A DNA stretch of 64,000 nucleotides from Pseudovibrio exalbescens DSM 16456 (GTDB lineage Bacteria > Pseudomonadota > Alphaproteobacteria > Rhizobiales > Stappiaceae), in contig NZ_AUGS01000001.1 of the NCBI RefSeq assembly GCF_000422785.1, positions 372,001-436,000 on the forward strand, read 5' to 3'. The notes under the pieces are model-generated. The model was not told the DNA's origin and ran no database searches. It saw only the letters and a program-made list of their open reading frames with translations. Positions 44,576-55,328 of this stretch are shown piece by piece. The position numbers were made by a program, and so were the translations under genes. Numbering within the stretch: position 1 is the stretch's first letter; the number at the start of each line of letters is the position of its first letter.

Positions 44576-44809
44576 TTATTCCGGGGCGGATGTCTGCAGG
44601 GCAAGAGCGTGCAATTCGCCGCCCATGCGGCCCTTCAGGGCCTTGAACACCATCTGGTGCTGCTGCACCCGAGACTTCCCCCGAAAGCTCTCGGAAATCA
44701 CCACAGCGGCGTAGTGATCACCGTCACCGGCGAGATCGCGAATTTCAACATGGGCGTCTGGCAGAGCCTCTTTTATCATGCTCTGAATTTCTCCCGCGTC
44801 CATTGCCAT
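44576..44809 (-). CDS. BolA-family protein
   Basis: The 77-residue protein belongs to the BolA family; the short form is of the IbaG/BolA2-like type that binds a [2Fe-2S] cluster with monothiol glutaredoxin. Family features are MIKEALPDAHVEIRDLAGDG, HYAAVVISESFRGKSRVQQH and the invariant ligand-bearing HQMVFKALKGRMGGELHALA. A second ATG two codons in (44803) is an alternative start. It lies between purL (79 bases upstream) and grxD (121 bases downstream). Confidence 0.93.
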   Translation of the reverse strand: MAMDAGEIQSMIKEALPDAHVEIRDLAGDGDHYAAVVISESFRGKSRVQQHQMVFKALKGRMGGELHALALQTSAPE

Positions 44810-44888
44810 GCGATCGCCTCCTCTCCTGACTAGAGTGCTCCCGGTCGCGTCGTGTCCGGGAGCGTGCCAATTTCCCTGGTTCGCTCAA

Positions 44889-47093
<2,205 letters not shown>

Positions 47094-47516
47094 TTTCTGT
47101 CTGCTTGAAAGGGCGCGGTGCGCCGGACCGAGGTTAGGTGGTTCCTAACAGATTGAGCGCGGAAAGTGAAACCGGCATCTACACATTCGATGGCGAAATT
47201 TCTGGGGTGAGCTGCAAAACAGAGCAGTTACGTCCTCCTGATGTCTGATCTGTCCAACGCCATTAGCCGTGACGCTCCTTAGAGTAAGCGTGATTGATGG
47301 AAAGGAGGATAAGTTTTTATCGAGCAGCCGGGCGTTCGAAGATCGGCCTTGATCATGCCTGGAAACATCTGCGGATGACGGTACAGCCTGCACAACTGAA
47401 ACAGTGAACGACGTTTGTATGCGTTTCTTTCAAACGAACGCATTTTGAACGCAAGGGTATGAACAAAGGTGAGGCGCGTTCGCTGCGAGCGGGTAACGCG
47501 CCTTCAAGATGCCGAG
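47094..47516. other. 423-bp region between purL and the peroxiredoxin gene
   Basis: No supported gene. A perfect stem AGGCGCGTT/AACGCGCCT (47472-47480 with 47495-47503) just past the peroxiredoxin stop probably ends that transcript on the minus strand, although the T-tract is weak. A second inverted repeat, ATGCGTT/AACGCAT, lies at 47419-47425 and 47437-47443. A strong AAAGGAGG (47300-47307) is not followed by any start codon. Confidence 0.55.
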
Positions 47517-48056
47517 TTATGCAACTGACCCGGTGTACTCACCCCGCGCCGGATAGTTGTTGGCCTTTACAAAATCCAGGGCCCCAAGCAGCGGCTTGAA
47601 GTCGGGACGGGCGAACGGCATGGTTTGCACATTGCCATAATACAGCGTTCCATCCGGTTTGATCAGGAACAGCCCCGGCTCCGAGAATTTCGCAGGCTCC
47701 TCGATGCCGATGGAGGTGGTGCCGCGGCCCTCCGAAATATAAAGGCCCCATTCCTTCGCGTTGGACAGGGAAAGGGAATGACCTACGCGCAAGTTATCCG
47801 CGCGGATCTTGGTAGCAAATTCTTCAGCGCGGTCTGCGTCGTCCGAAGACAGCGCGAGAGTTGTTACCCCTTTATCATTGAACTCTGGTGTCAGTCGTTC
47901 CAGCTCCTTCAGGTAGGTCGCGCAGATGGGGCAGTACAGCCCCCGATAAAACACCAGCATGGTGGCGAACTCCGGACTTTCGTTGGCCAGGTCGAAGGTG
48001 CTGCCGCCGACGAGCGGAACACGAAGGGAGGGGACGGGTTGACGAGGAACAAGCAT
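47517..48056 (-). CDS. Peroxiredoxin-like (AhpC/TSA family) protein
   Basis: The 179-residue thioredoxin-fold protein reduces peroxides or thiols by family. The active-site region is LVFYRGLYCPICATYLKELE, with Cys42 and Cys45 in CPIC. This CxxC replaces the single peroxidatic Cys of classical AhpC and places it in the PRX-like 2 group. A conserved LFLIKPDGTLYYGNVQTMPF follows. It is cytoplasmic, divergent from an AraC-type regulator 122 bases away, and probably under its control. Confidence 0.88.
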   Translation of the reverse strand: MLVPRQPVPSLRVPLVGGSTFDLANESPEFATMLVFYRGLYCPICATYLKELERLTPEFNDKGVTTLALSSDDADRAEEFATKIRADNLRVGHSLSLSNAKEWGLYISEGRGTTSIGIEEPAKFSEPGLFLIKPDGTLYYGNVQTMPFARPDFKPLLGALDFVKANNYPARGEYTGSVA

Positions 48057-48124
48057 CGGGACGGTCTCCTGAAGGCGGTTTCTGGGTTGTTGGTCTGGGT
48101 TGCGTAGCTTTGAATTTCAGCTAG

Positions 48125-48135
48125 AGTACCGTACT
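48125..48135. promoter_or_regulatory. Palindrome between the peroxiredoxin and AraC genes
   Basis: AGTAC-C-GTACT is a perfect inverted repeat in the divergent intergenic region. An AGAGTAC copy recurs at about 48168-48174, just before the araC ATG, so the element may be a regulator site with a secondary half-site. Confidence 0.4.
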
Positions 48136-48178
48136 AGAAATAGTTTTTTGTTCAGAAAAACTGATCCAGAGTACAAAA

Positions 48179-48985
48179 ATGACCGAAAGCCAGCCGCTTG
48201 ATCGCCTGTGGGGCATTATCGAGAAGTTTCGTGTGAAGGCCATCATCACTGCGGATCCTTCCCCGCGAACCCCTTCCGGCAACTTCTTCATTTACGACTG
48301 TGATCGCAGCCTCCACCGGCGGTTGGTCTTCTTGCCCCATGAGAGTGGTGAGCGGGCAGGGGCTTTCGAGCTTTGTGAGGACCGGCATTTGCTCCTTGCC
48401 GCGACAGTGACGATTGGAGGTCCGGAATCCTTGATTGCGAGGGCTTTGCCAGAAGAGGTAATGGTCGATTTGGCAGAAACATCGGACTTGGCGGCGGTTG
48501 CCGAGCTGCTGGTCGAGGAAGTCACAATGCCACGCTGTGGGGGCCCTGCGGTTTTTGGCAGGCTTTGTGAGGTGCTTGTCATTCGCCTGTTACGGCATGC
48601 AATTAAGGCGGGTGTCGCTGATGTGGGATTGATCGCCGGACTGGGGCATCCCAAGCTGGCACAAGCCATTGTCGCGATGCATGAGGCACCAGAAAAAAGC
48701 TGGCGTCTTGAAACCCTTGCGGACGTGGCGGGTATGTCCCGCACCCAGTTTGCGACGGGGTTCAAGGAAGTTCTTGGGACAACGCCGGGGGCTTACCTGA
48801 GCCAATGGCGGCTGGCTTTGGCTCATCTGGAGTTGGAAGCGGGACGCCCTTTGAAGGCTGTTGCCGCTCGCGTCGGGTTTGCTTCACCTGTCGCGCTCTC
48901 GCGGGCGTATCGTCGGCACTACGGTGTCTCGCCCCGCGAGGCCCGATCCGACAGCACGCCAGCGGAACTGTCTCGGGTGGCTTGA
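48179..48985 (+). CDS. AraC-family transcriptional regulator
   Basis: The 268 residues have an N-terminal cupin-like sensor domain (about 1-165, cupin_6/AraC-binding type, with ELCEDRHLLLAATVTIGGPE) and a C-terminal double helix-turn-helix (about 170-262): WRLETLADVAGMSRTQFATG, FKEVLGTTPGAYLSQWRLAL, and PLKAVAARVGFASPVALSRA with the AraC signature end YGVSPREAR. It is divergent from the peroxiredoxin gene and is followed 40 bases later by a chromate transporter, so it probably regulates one or both. The inducer is not apparent. Confidence 0.9.
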   Translation: MTESQPLDRLWGIIEKFRVKAIITADPSPRTPSGNFFIYDCDRSLHRRLVFLPHESGERAGAFELCEDRHLLLAATVTIGGPESLIARALPEEVMVDLAETSDLAAVAELLVEEVTMPRCGGPAVFGRLCEVLVIRLLRHAIKAGVADVGLIAGLGHPKLAQAIVAMHEAPEKSWRLETLADVAGMSRTQFATGFKEVLGTTPGAYLSQWRLALAHLELEAGRPLKAVAARVGFASPVALSRAYRRHYGVSPREARSDSTPAELSRVA

Positions 48986-49025
48986 GCTTGTGAGGCCATG
49001 TTTTAACTAGAGTTTTGGGAACTGC

Positions 49026-50264
49026 ATGATGCATGAAGACAAGGCCGAGCCGCAATCTGGTTCGGATGGCAAGCCGGAGGGGACAGCGTCTGAAGTCTTT
49101 TCGGCCTTTCTCAAGCTGGGGGTGACGTCATTCGGTGGGCCTATTGCCCATCTGGGTTATTTCCGAGATGAACTGGTGCAGCGGCGCCAGTGGGTTTCTG
49201 AAGAGCGGTATGCCGATCTCGTGGCGCTTTGTCAGTTCTTGCCCGGTCCTGCCAGCTCGCAGGTGGGGTTTGCGCTGGGCTTGCTTCGGGCCGGGCCGCT
49301 TGGGGCTTTGGCGGCCTTTACGGCGTTCACGTTGCCTTCTGCTCTGATCCTGATCGCCTTTGCGTATGGCGCTGATGCCTTTGGCGGGCCTGTTGGACTT
49401 GGACTTATTCACGGTCTGAAGCTCGTGGCGGTTGCCGTTGTGGCGCAAGCAGTCTGGGGGATGGCGCAAAACCTATGCCCGGACAAGGAAAGGGCTGCCA
49501 TCGCCGTGATTTCGGTTTTCATCGTGACGTTTTTGGCTGGCGCTGGCGGTCAGATTCTGGCGATCCTGTTTGGTGTTGGCGTCGGTTTTGCTGTGTTGCG
49601 GACGCCTTCTCTGAGCGGCGAGCGGCACATGCGGTTTCCGGTTAGTGGCCCGGTCGCTGCAGTGTGTTTCGCCTTGTTTCTGGTCCTGTTGATCGGGGTG
49701 CCCCTTGTTGCGGGCGGCGCAACTGATACAGCGCTGAGCGTTTTCGATGGGTTCTACCGGGCCGGTGCCTTGGTGTTCGGGGGCGGCCACGTGGTTCTTC
49801 CCTTGCTGCAAAGCGAGGTTGTGGCCACAGGCTGGCTGAGCAGTGAGAGTTTTCTGGCCGGATATGGGGCCGCTCAGGCCATGCCGGGCCCGTTGTTTAC
49901 CTTCGCCTCTTACCTCGGTGCGGCCATGTCCGAACCGATTGGCGGGCTTCTGGGGGCCTTGGTGGCAACGATCGCCGTGTTCCTGCCGGGCTTTCTGCTC
50001 TTGATTGCGGCCCTTCCGTTCTGGAACGTCATTGCGCTACGCGCCGACGCGCGCGCCGCCATGCGCGGGGCCAATGCGGCTGTTGTCGGCATTCTGGCGG
50101 CCGCGCTTTACAATCCGGTTTGGACCAGTGCGGTTTTGGGGCCGGCAGACTTTGCCGTCGCGCTGGCGGGCTTCATCTTGTTGGTGCGCTGGAAGCTCGC
50201 TCCGTGGATTGTGGTTGTGCTATTGGGCGCAGCCGGCGTTGCCCTGAAGCTTTTGCTCGGTTGA
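49026..50264 (+). CDS. chrA: Chromate transporter ChrA (long, two-domain form)
   Basis: ChrA exports chromate from the cytoplasm. The 412 residues contain two homologous CHR domains, each starting with the signature: FLKLGVTSFGGPIAHLGYFR (about 27-46) and FYRAGALVFGGGHVVLPLLQ in the second half, and the conserved QFLPGPASSQVGFALGLLRA. About ten to twelve membrane helices are predicted. It is probably co-transcribed with the upstream AraC gene. No chrB is present, so chromate specificity is inferred from family only. Confidence 0.9.
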   Translation: MMHEDKAEPQSGSDGKPEGTASEVFSAFLKLGVTSFGGPIAHLGYFRDELVQRRQWVSEERYADLVALCQFLPGPASSQVGFALGLLRAGPLGALAAFTAFTLPSALILIAFAYGADAFGGPVGLGLIHGLKLVAVAVVAQAVWGMAQNLCPDKERAAIAVISVFIVTFLAGAGGQILAILFGVGVGFAVLRTPSLSGERHMRFPVSGPVAAVCFALFLVLLIGVPLVAGGATDTALSVFDGFYRAGALVFGGGHVVLPLLQSEVVATGWLSSESFLAGYGAAQAMPGPLFTFASYLGAAMSEPIGGLLGALVATIAVFLPGFLLLIAALPFWNVIALRADARAAMRGANAAVVGILAAALYNPVWTSAVLGPADFAVALAGFILLVRWKLAPWIVVVLLGAAGVALKLLLG

Positions 50265-50287
50265 GGGCAAGCTGACACGTGGACATG

Positions 50288-50318
50288 AAAAAAGCTCGCA
50301 CCAAGGTGACGGGCTTTT
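50288..50318 (-). terminator. Rho-independent terminator of purQ
   Basis: On the minus strand an interrupted stem (AAGC/GCTT outside, CACC/GGTG inside, TT loop) ends in a T6 run, 20 bases past the purQ stop. It separates purQ from the genes that split the cluster. Confidence 0.65.
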
Positions 50319-50338
50319 CTTTTGACTTTTCAAGAGGA

Positions 50339-51013
50339 TCAGGCGGCTGCCAGGTTTGTGAACACGCTTTCGAACATGGCGCGGCCTTCCACGCCACCAT
50401 GGAGATCTTCTATCAGATTTTCCGGGTGTGGCATCATGCCGAGGACGTTGCCCTTGGCATTTGTAATGCCGGCAATATCGTTGATCGAGCCGTTCGGATT
50501 GGTCCCGTTCGCATAGCGGAAAGCAACCTGACCGTTGCCTTCGATTTGTGCCAGTGTATCTGCATCTGCAAAGAAGTTGCCATCATGGTGCGCGACCGGA
50601 CAGCGCCATACCGCTCCCTTCTCCATCTTGGAGGTGAAAGCCGTGTTGGTGTTTTCAGTCTTCAGCATCACTTCCTTGCACACGAAGTGCAGTGAGGCAT
50701 TGCGCATCAGGGCGCCCGGCAGAAGACCTGCCTCTGTAAGCATCTGGAAGCCGTTGCAGACGCCCAGAACATGCCGGCCCTTGTCCGCTGCATCCTTGAT
50801 GGCCTGCATGATCGGCGAGCGGGCGGCAATCGCGCCGGAGCGCAAGTAATCCCCATAGGAGAAGCCGCCGGGCAGGACCACAAGGTCCACATCCGGAAGG
50901 GTGGTTTCAGTGTGCCACACTGTGGCGACGGGCTGGCCGGAGATTGTCTCCAATGCCTTGATCATGTCGCGGTCCCGGTTCGAGCCGGGGAAGATGATGA
51001 CTGCGGACTTCAT
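50339..51013 (-). CDS. purQ: Phosphoribosylformylglycinamidine synthase, glutaminase subunit
   Basis: PurQ releases ammonia from glutamine for PurL. The 224 residues have the class I amidotransferase elements: [14 protein letters not shown] at the start, [18 protein letters not shown], the nucleophile Cys in [20 protein letters not shown], and the catalytic His/Glu in [11 protein letters not shown]. It is downstream of purS and the small membrane protein and ends at a terminator, so it is not directly linked to purL here. Confidence 0.97.
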   Translation of the reverse strand: MKSAVIIFPGSNRDRDMIKALETISGQPVATVWHTETTLPDVDLVVLPGGFSYGDYLRSGAIAARSPIMQAIKDAADKGRHVLGVCNGFQMLTEAGLLPGALMRNASLHFVCKEVMLKTENTNTAFTSKMEKGAVWRCPVAHHDGNFFADADTLAQIEGNGQVAFRYANGTNPNGSINDIAGITNAKGNVLGMMPHPENLIEDLHGGVEGRAMFESVFTNLAAA

Positions 51014-51038
51014 AGGACCTTGCTCAGCTTTCTATGAA

Positions 51039-51146
51039 TTACAGGAGTATCAGCACTGCCAGAAGGGAGAGCAGCATGGGAAGCAGGATGAACACCGCCG
51101 CCTTGATGGCCATGAAGCGTATGATCTTCTTGGAGTCGTCCTGCAT
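51039..51146 (-). CDS. 35-residue membrane protein between purS and purQ
   Basis: An ATG at 51146 opens a 35-codon frame ending TAA at 51041-51039. It lies 14 bases after purS and 25 bases before purQ on the same strand. The product has a charged N-terminus (MQDDSKKIIRFMAIK) and one hydrophobic helix (AAVFILLPMLLSLLAVLILL). Small membrane proteins in exactly this position are annotated in other alphaproteobacteria as associated with FGAM synthase; I recall this rather than having tested it. The role is unknown; tethering purine enzymes to the membrane is a speculation. Confidence 0.72.
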   Translation of the reverse strand: MQDDSKKIIRFMAIKAAVFILLPMLLSLLAVLILL

Positions 51147-51160
51147 GCGCTCTTTTCACC

Positions 51161-51400
51161 TTACAGCAGTTCGATGGCGTAGTTTTCAATCACCGTGTTG
51201 GCGAGAAGCTTTTCGCACATGGCTTCAATGTCAGCCTTTGCAGCTTCAGCATCGCGGTCCGTCAGTTCGATGTCGAAAACCTTGCCCTGACGGACACCTT
51301 CAACACCATCAAAACCGAGAGAGCCAAGAGAGCCTTCAATGGCTTTGCCCTGAGGGTCCAGAACGCCGTTCTTTAGGGTAACGGTGACGCGTGCTTTCAT
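51161..51400 (-). CDS. purS: Phosphoribosylformylglycinamidine synthase subunit PurS
   Basis: PurS bridges PurL and PurQ and is needed for ammonia transfer in the three-subunit enzyme. The 79 residues show the family pattern: MKARVTVTLKNGVLDPQGKA, then IEGSLGSLGFDGVEGVRQGK and FDIELTDRDAEAAKADIEAM, ending CEKLLANTVIENYAIELL. The beta-alpha-beta-beta-alpha-beta fold is expected. It is 173 bases downstream of purC, which has its own terminator, so purS may have a separate promoter. Confidence 0.96.
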   Translation of the reverse strand: MKARVTVTLKNGVLDPQGKAIEGSLGSLGFDGVEGVRQGKVFDIELTDRDAEAAKADIEAMCEKLLANTVIENYAIELL

Positions 51401-51502
51401 GGTTTTGTCAGATCCTCTGAGTTAGGTCGGGTCGCAGAGCGCCGCGAAAAATGGCGCCGACTATTCGAGGCGTTCTTACCTCGGACCATTGCAGGATAAA
51501 AG

Positions 51503-51536
51503 GAAAAAATAAGGGGCGATCCCATATGTCGCCCCT
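51503..51536 (-). terminator. Rho-independent terminator of purC
   Basis: AGGGGCGA and TCGCCCCT arms (51512-51519 with 51529-51536) pair perfectly and run into TATTTTTTCC on the minus strand. Confidence 0.85.
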
Positions 51537-51573
51537 GTTCTTCTCTATGATCGGGTCAAGACCGCAGGTACTG

Positions 51574-52338
51574 TTACTTTACAAGTACAGGGCCACTGCC
51601 GGCCGGGCGGTCGTTCTCGATCAGAATGCCAAGACGACGGGCCACCTCTTGATAGGCCTCAACCATGCCGCCCATGTTCTGACGGAAGCGGTCCTTGTCC
51701 ATCTTGTCGTTGGTCTTGGTATCCCACAGACGGCAGCTGTCCGGCGAGATTTCATCCGCCAGAACAATGCGCATCATGTCACCTTCGATCAAGCGGCCAA
51801 GCTCGATCTTGAAGTCCACGAGGCGGATGCCAACACCCATGAACAAGCCCGACAGGAAGTCATTGATGCGGATGCCCATGGCCATCATGTCATCGAGTTC
51901 CTGAGGTGTTGCCCAGCCGAACGCCGTGATGTGTTCTTCGGAGACCAGTGGGTCGCCAAGTTCGTCGTTCTTGTAATAGAACTCGATGATGGAGCGCGGC
52001 AACTGAGTGCCTTCTTCGACACCAAGGCGCTTGGTCAGCGAACCAGCCGCGACATTGCGCACCACAAGCTCAATCGGGATCACGTCCACTTCGCGAATGA
52101 GTTGTTCACGCATATTCAGACGGCGCACGAAGTGCGTCGGAATGCCGAGGTTATTCAGGTTGGTGAAAATATACTCGGAGATTCGATTGTTCAGCACGCC
52201 CTTGCCGTCAATAACCTCATGCTTTTGGTTGTTGAAGGCAGTCGCATCGTCCTTGAAATGCTGAATCAGAGTACCTGGCTCAGGCCCTTCATATAAAATC
52301 TTGGCCTTGCCTTCGTAAATTCGCCTGCGGCGGTTCAT
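51574..52338 (-). CDS. purC: SAICAR synthetase
   Basis: PurC joins CAIR and aspartate to make SAICAR. The 254 residues match the family: [20 protein letters not shown] at the N-terminus, [40 protein letters not shown] (about 91-110) and the C-terminal [17 protein letters not shown]. It is the first gene of the leftward pur block and is divergent from the DUF1476 gene, the common alphaproteobacterial arrangement. Confidence 0.97.
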   Translation of the reverse strand: MNRRRRIYEGKAKILYEGPEPGTLIQHFKDDATAFNNQKHEVIDGKGVLNNRISEYIFTNLNNLGIPTHFVRRLNMREQLIREVDVIPIELVVRNVAAGSLTKRLGVEEGTQLPRSIIEFYYKNDELGDPLVSEEHITAFGWATPQELDDMMAMGIRINDFLSGLFMGVGIRLVDFKIELGRLIEGDMMRIVLADEISPDSCRLWDTKTNDKMDKDRFRQNMGGMVEAYQEVARRLGILIENDRPAGSGPVLVK

Positions 52339-52671
52339 AAGCGCGTACCACTAGAGTTCGAGAGTTTTTTCATTCTTCAGCGGGCTAAGCCGAGTGCTTC
52401 ATTTATGATACCACAGCTTTGTGAGGGACCACAAAAGAGCGCTGGGCAGATCTGGTCCGCCGTGCGCGCGGAAGTTAACCGACTTTTAAAGAAATCACAA
52501 ATCGGCAATTCACGACGGAGTTCAGATCCGCTGAATCTGAAGAAATCGAGCTGTAAAAGCAGGCAAAGATTTTTGACCTTTAAACGCCAGTGACCTAATA
52601 TTTAAAGGGAAATGAAGATCTTGGACATATCGGTCCATGATCCAGAAAATCAGTGGTCTGGGAGGCTGCTC
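52339..52671. other. 333-bp divergent region purC / DUF1476
   Basis: No gene seen. The region is AT-rich and must hold both promoters. A CtrA-like site is present at 52475-52489. The DUF1476 frame is open back to 52612, but residues upstream of 52672 are not family-like. Confidence 0.5.
52475..52489 (+). promoter_or_regulatory. CtrA-like site between purC and DUF1476
   Basis: TTAA-CCGACTT-TTAA matches TTAA-N7-TTAA exactly, 183 bases upstream of DUF1476 and 137 bases upstream of purC. With no flagellar or cell-cycle gene beside it, a chance match is possible. Confidence 0.4.
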
Positions 52672-52995
52672 ATGACAACATTTGACGAACGCAAAGAAGG
52701 TTTCGAGCACGGCTTCGCACTTGGCTCCGAACTGGCGTTCAAGGCGAAAGCCCGGCGCAACCAGATGGTGGGTCTTTGGGCGGCAGAAAAACTGGGGTTG
52801 GATGCCAAGGAGGCGGATGCTTATGCCTCTGAAATGATCGCCCTGCACTTGAAGCCAGATGCCGAGGACAACGTGTTCAAACGTATCGTTGCGGATTTCG
52901 AAAAGGCCGGTGTGCAACAGTCACATCATCAGATCCGTCGCACGATGATGCAGCTTCAGGTTGAGGCTGAAAAGTTGGTGCGGGAATCAGCTTGA
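52672..52995 (+). CDS. ATP synthase inhibitor zeta subunit (DUF1476)
   Basis: In alphaproteobacteria this 104-107-residue helical protein binds F1-ATPase and blocks reverse hydrolysis. The ATG at 52672 gives 107 residues starting MTTFDERKEGFEHGFALGSE, the family hallmark; the first 15 residues are the inhibitory segment in Paracoccus. The LAFKAKARRNQMVGLWAAEK and DAYASEMIALHLKP segments also match. It is divergent from purC, as in many relatives, and monocistronic. Confidence 0.93.
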   Translation: MTTFDERKEGFEHGFALGSELAFKAKARRNQMVGLWAAEKLGLDAKEADAYASEMIALHLKPDAEDNVFKRIVADFEKAGVQQSHHQIRRTMMQLQVEAEKLVRESA

Positions 52996-53091
52996 TTCGA
53001 CACTTGGTATTTTTGAGAGTTATTTTGGATGCGCGGTCGGTCGGGCCGCGCATTCTTTTTTGGGGAGAGGCCCGTTTGGGTGGGAGGCAAA

Positions 53092-53865
53092 ATGTCGTTT
53101 TTCGAAAATTGTATCGCGGCGCGTTTGCGACGCGGTGAAGTCGTGCACAGTGCCTGGAGCAGTCTTGGGGTTCCCGTGGTCTGTGAAACGCTGGTCAAGG
53201 CGGGGTTTTCTGCGGTAACTGTTGACATGCAGCACGGTATGGCGCGAGGCGCAGAAGCACGGGACTGCATCAGCGCCATTGCCTATGCGGGGGGCGCGCC
53301 GGTTCTGCGGGTGTGTGTTGGTGATTTCCAAGACGCCAGTTGGATGCTGGATGTGGGCGCTCAGGCCATCATCGCGCCAATGATCAACAGCGCAGAGGAA
53401 GCGCGGCAGTTGGTCGGGTTCTGCAAATACCCACCCGTTGGAGCACGCAGTTTTGGTCCATTTCGTGCCGGCGGTCTGCATGACATCGACATGATCGAGT
53501 ACCAGCAGAAGGCGAATGAGGTCACTCTTGCACTGGCAATGATCGAGACGCCTGATGCGGTTGAGGCCCTGGATGACATTCTGGCCGTTGATGGTTTGGA
53601 TGGCGTGTTTGTAGGACCGGCTGATTTGTCGCTTACTGTCTCGGCAGGAGAAGAGGTGGCGCCGACCTCTGAAAGTGCGTTAAAGATGCAAGCCGATATC
53701 GCGCGGCGCGTGGCGGTTTACGGCAAGGTGGCCGGTATGTACTGCGTGAGCGAAGCGCATTTTCAGGCTTCGCTCAAGGCAGGTTACAGGTTTTTGGTGT
53801 TTGGGGCTGATGCTCAACTGCTGACGGATTCAGCGGTGAAAACCGCAAGTCTCACCCAGAACTGA
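53092..53865 (+). CDS. HpcH/HpaI-type aldolase
   Basis: The ATG at 53092 has GGGAGG at 53082-53087 and gives 257 residues. Members are class II, metal-dependent aldolases that split 2-keto-3-hydroxy acids such as 4-hydroxy-2-oxoheptanedioate. Conserved parts are AVTVDMQHGMARGAEA (about 42-57), the substrate arginine in APVLRVCVGD, the metal-binding Glu in LAMIETPDAVEALDDILAVD and the Asp in GVFVGPADLSLTV. No aromatic-degradation genes are adjacent, so the substrate is unknown. It is convergent with rpe. Confidence 0.9.
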   Translation: MSFFENCIAARLRRGEVVHSAWSSLGVPVVCETLVKAGFSAVTVDMQHGMARGAEARDCISAIAYAGGAPVLRVCVGDFQDASWMLDVGAQAIIAPMINSAEEARQLVGFCKYPPVGARSFGPFRAGGLHDIDMIEYQQKANEVTLALAMIETPDAVEALDDILAVDGLDGVFVGPADLSLTVSAGEEVAPTSESALKMQADIARRVAVYGKVAGMYCVSEAHFQASLKAGYRFLVFGADAQLLTDSAVKTASLTQN

Positions 53866-53877
53866 CCAATCCTGTTG

Positions 53878-53898
53878 CGCCCCATGCCAAGTGGGGCG
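53878..53898. terminator. Hairpin between the aldolase and rpe genes
   Basis: CGCCCCA-TGCCAAG-TGGGGCG is a perfect 7-bp GC-rich stem between convergent genes. There is no T-run on either strand, so termination efficiency is uncertain. Confidence 0.5.
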
Positions 53899-53927
53899 TC
53901 AAAGGGAAGCGCTCCGGATGGTCGTTG

Positions 53928-54605
53928 CTAGCTTTGTGCTGTGGCGACGGCCTCGCGCAACGCGGAGATGTTCTGGCGGTAAGCATCCTCGGTACCGCCC
54001 TTGAAGACTGCCGAACCTGCTACCAGAGTATCCGCGCCCGCTTGTGTCACCAAAGGAGCCGTTTGCGGGGTAACCCCGCCATCTATCTGGAGGCGAATTG
54101 GACGGTCGCCGATCATCTGTTTGATACGACGCGTTTTATCGATCATGGCAGGAATGAACTTCTGCCCCCCGAACCCTGGATTGACGGTCATGATGAGGAT
54201 CAGATCAAGGCGATCGAGAACATATTCGATGCAGCTTTCCGGCGTTGCCGGATTGAGGGAAACGCCCGCCTTCTTGCCTTGATTACGCACTGCCTGGAGG
54301 GTTCGATCCAAGTGTTTCGTCGCTTCAGCGTGAACTGTGATGTAGTCTGAGCCAGCCTTCGCGAATGCTTCGATGTATGGATCAACGGGCTCAATCATCA
54401 AGTGGGTGTCAAACACCTTGTCTGTCGCCGAGCGGATTGATGCTATTACATCCGGGCCGAACGTGATGTTCGGCACGAAATGCCCATCCATCACGTCCAG
54501 ATGGATCCAGTCCGCGCCCGCTGCTGCGACGTCCCGGACTTCCTGGCCCAGCTTCGAAAAATCGGAAGCCAATACCGATGGTGCGATGACAAGTGGATTG
54601 CTCAT
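53928..54605 (-). CDS. rpe: Ribulose-phosphate 3-epimerase
   Basis: Rpe interconverts ribulose 5-phosphate and xylulose 5-phosphate in the pentose phosphate pathway. The ATG at 54605 gives 225 residues; the frame is open to 54671 but the extension is not family-like. Motifs are [17 protein letters not shown], the metal-binding [17 protein letters not shown] (about 34-50), [25 protein letters not shown] and the phosphate-binding [11 protein letters not shown]. Cytoplasmic; monocistronic. Confidence 0.96.
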   Translation of the reverse strand: MSNPLVIAPSVLASDFSKLGQEVRDVAAAGADWIHLDVMDGHFVPNITFGPDVIASIRSATDKVFDTHLMIEPVDPYIEAFAKAGSDYITVHAEATKHLDRTLQAVRNQGKKAGVSLNPATPESCIEYVLDRLDLILIMTVNPGFGGQKFIPAMIDKTRRIKQMIGDRPIRLQIDGGVTPQTAPLVTQAGADTLVAGSAVFKGGTEDAYRQNISALREAVATAQS

Positions 54606-54848
54606 CTGATGATCTCCAGAGCCTGCATATGTTTGTGACATGCCGCTAGCATGGGGATGCAAACATGGCAAGCTTTTGCCCCTCTGGTGCTGGTGGCAAG
54701 AGCGGGGAAGGCAATCTTGAGGTGGATGCGCCTGGCTAATTTCATCTTGGTCAAGTTCAAGTAAAACAGGATGAATTCCCGCTTTCGTTGCGGGAGGCCG
54801 TCCGACCGCGAGAGCCGCGCCAATGCGGCCCTCACTGTTTAGTCGGGC

Positions 54849-55328
54849 TCAAGTCTCGCGGAGTGGCAGAGCAACGGTTTCTTTGATTGTAGACACCACG
54901 ATCCGGGATTGAACGTCACTCACCAATGCATTGTCCAGCAGCTTAAGCCGCAGGAAATCATCATAGGATTTGATGTCGTCGGTCACCACCTTGATCAGAT
55001 AGTCAACGGCACCCGTGATCCGCTCGCAGGTGACGACTTCAGGCCACCTGGCGACGAGCTTGTCGAATTGCTCCATGTTTTCGCGGCTGGGCAATGATAA
55101 CTTGACGAAAGAGTACGCCAGAAAATTGAGACCAACCGCTTCCCGGTCGACTACAGCGGCGACCTGTTTGATGATTCCCGTCTCTTTCAGCTTCTTGATC
55201 CGGCGCCAGCATGGTGTCTGGCTCATCCCCGCTTCTCGAGCAATATCAGCAATGGACATGGACGCGTCTCGTTGCAGGATTCTCAACACGCGCACGTCCG
55301 AACTATCTAGGAGAGAATTTTCGTTCAT
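54849..55328 (-). CDS. Lrp/AsnC-family transcriptional regulator
   Basis: The 159 residues have the N-terminal AsnC helix-turn-helix (LLDSSDVRVLRILQRDASMS; IADIAREAGMSQTPCWRRIK, about 24-43) and a C-terminal RAM ligand-binding domain (WPEVVTCERITGAVDYLIKV). It resembles the BkdR/Lrp-like activators of amino-acid catabolism. It is divergent from the indolepyruvate ferredoxin oxidoreductase gene with a 167-bp shared region, so it probably responds to an aromatic or branched amino acid and controls that gene. Confidence 0.92.
   Translation of the reverse strand: MNENSLLDSSDVRVLRILQRDASMSIADIAREAGMSQTPCWRRIKKLKETGIIKQVAAVVDREAVGLNFLAYSFVKLSLPSRENMEQFDKLVARWPEVVTCERITGAVDYLIKVVTDDIKSYDDFLRLKLLDNALVSDVQSRIVVSTIKETVALPLRET

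Noticed and set aside
47297-47407. 36-codon frame in the purL-peroxiredoxin gap, with AAAGGAGG at 47300-47307
   Set aside because: The ribosome-binding-site-like sequence lies inside the frame, not before it, and no start codon follows it; the peptide has no features.
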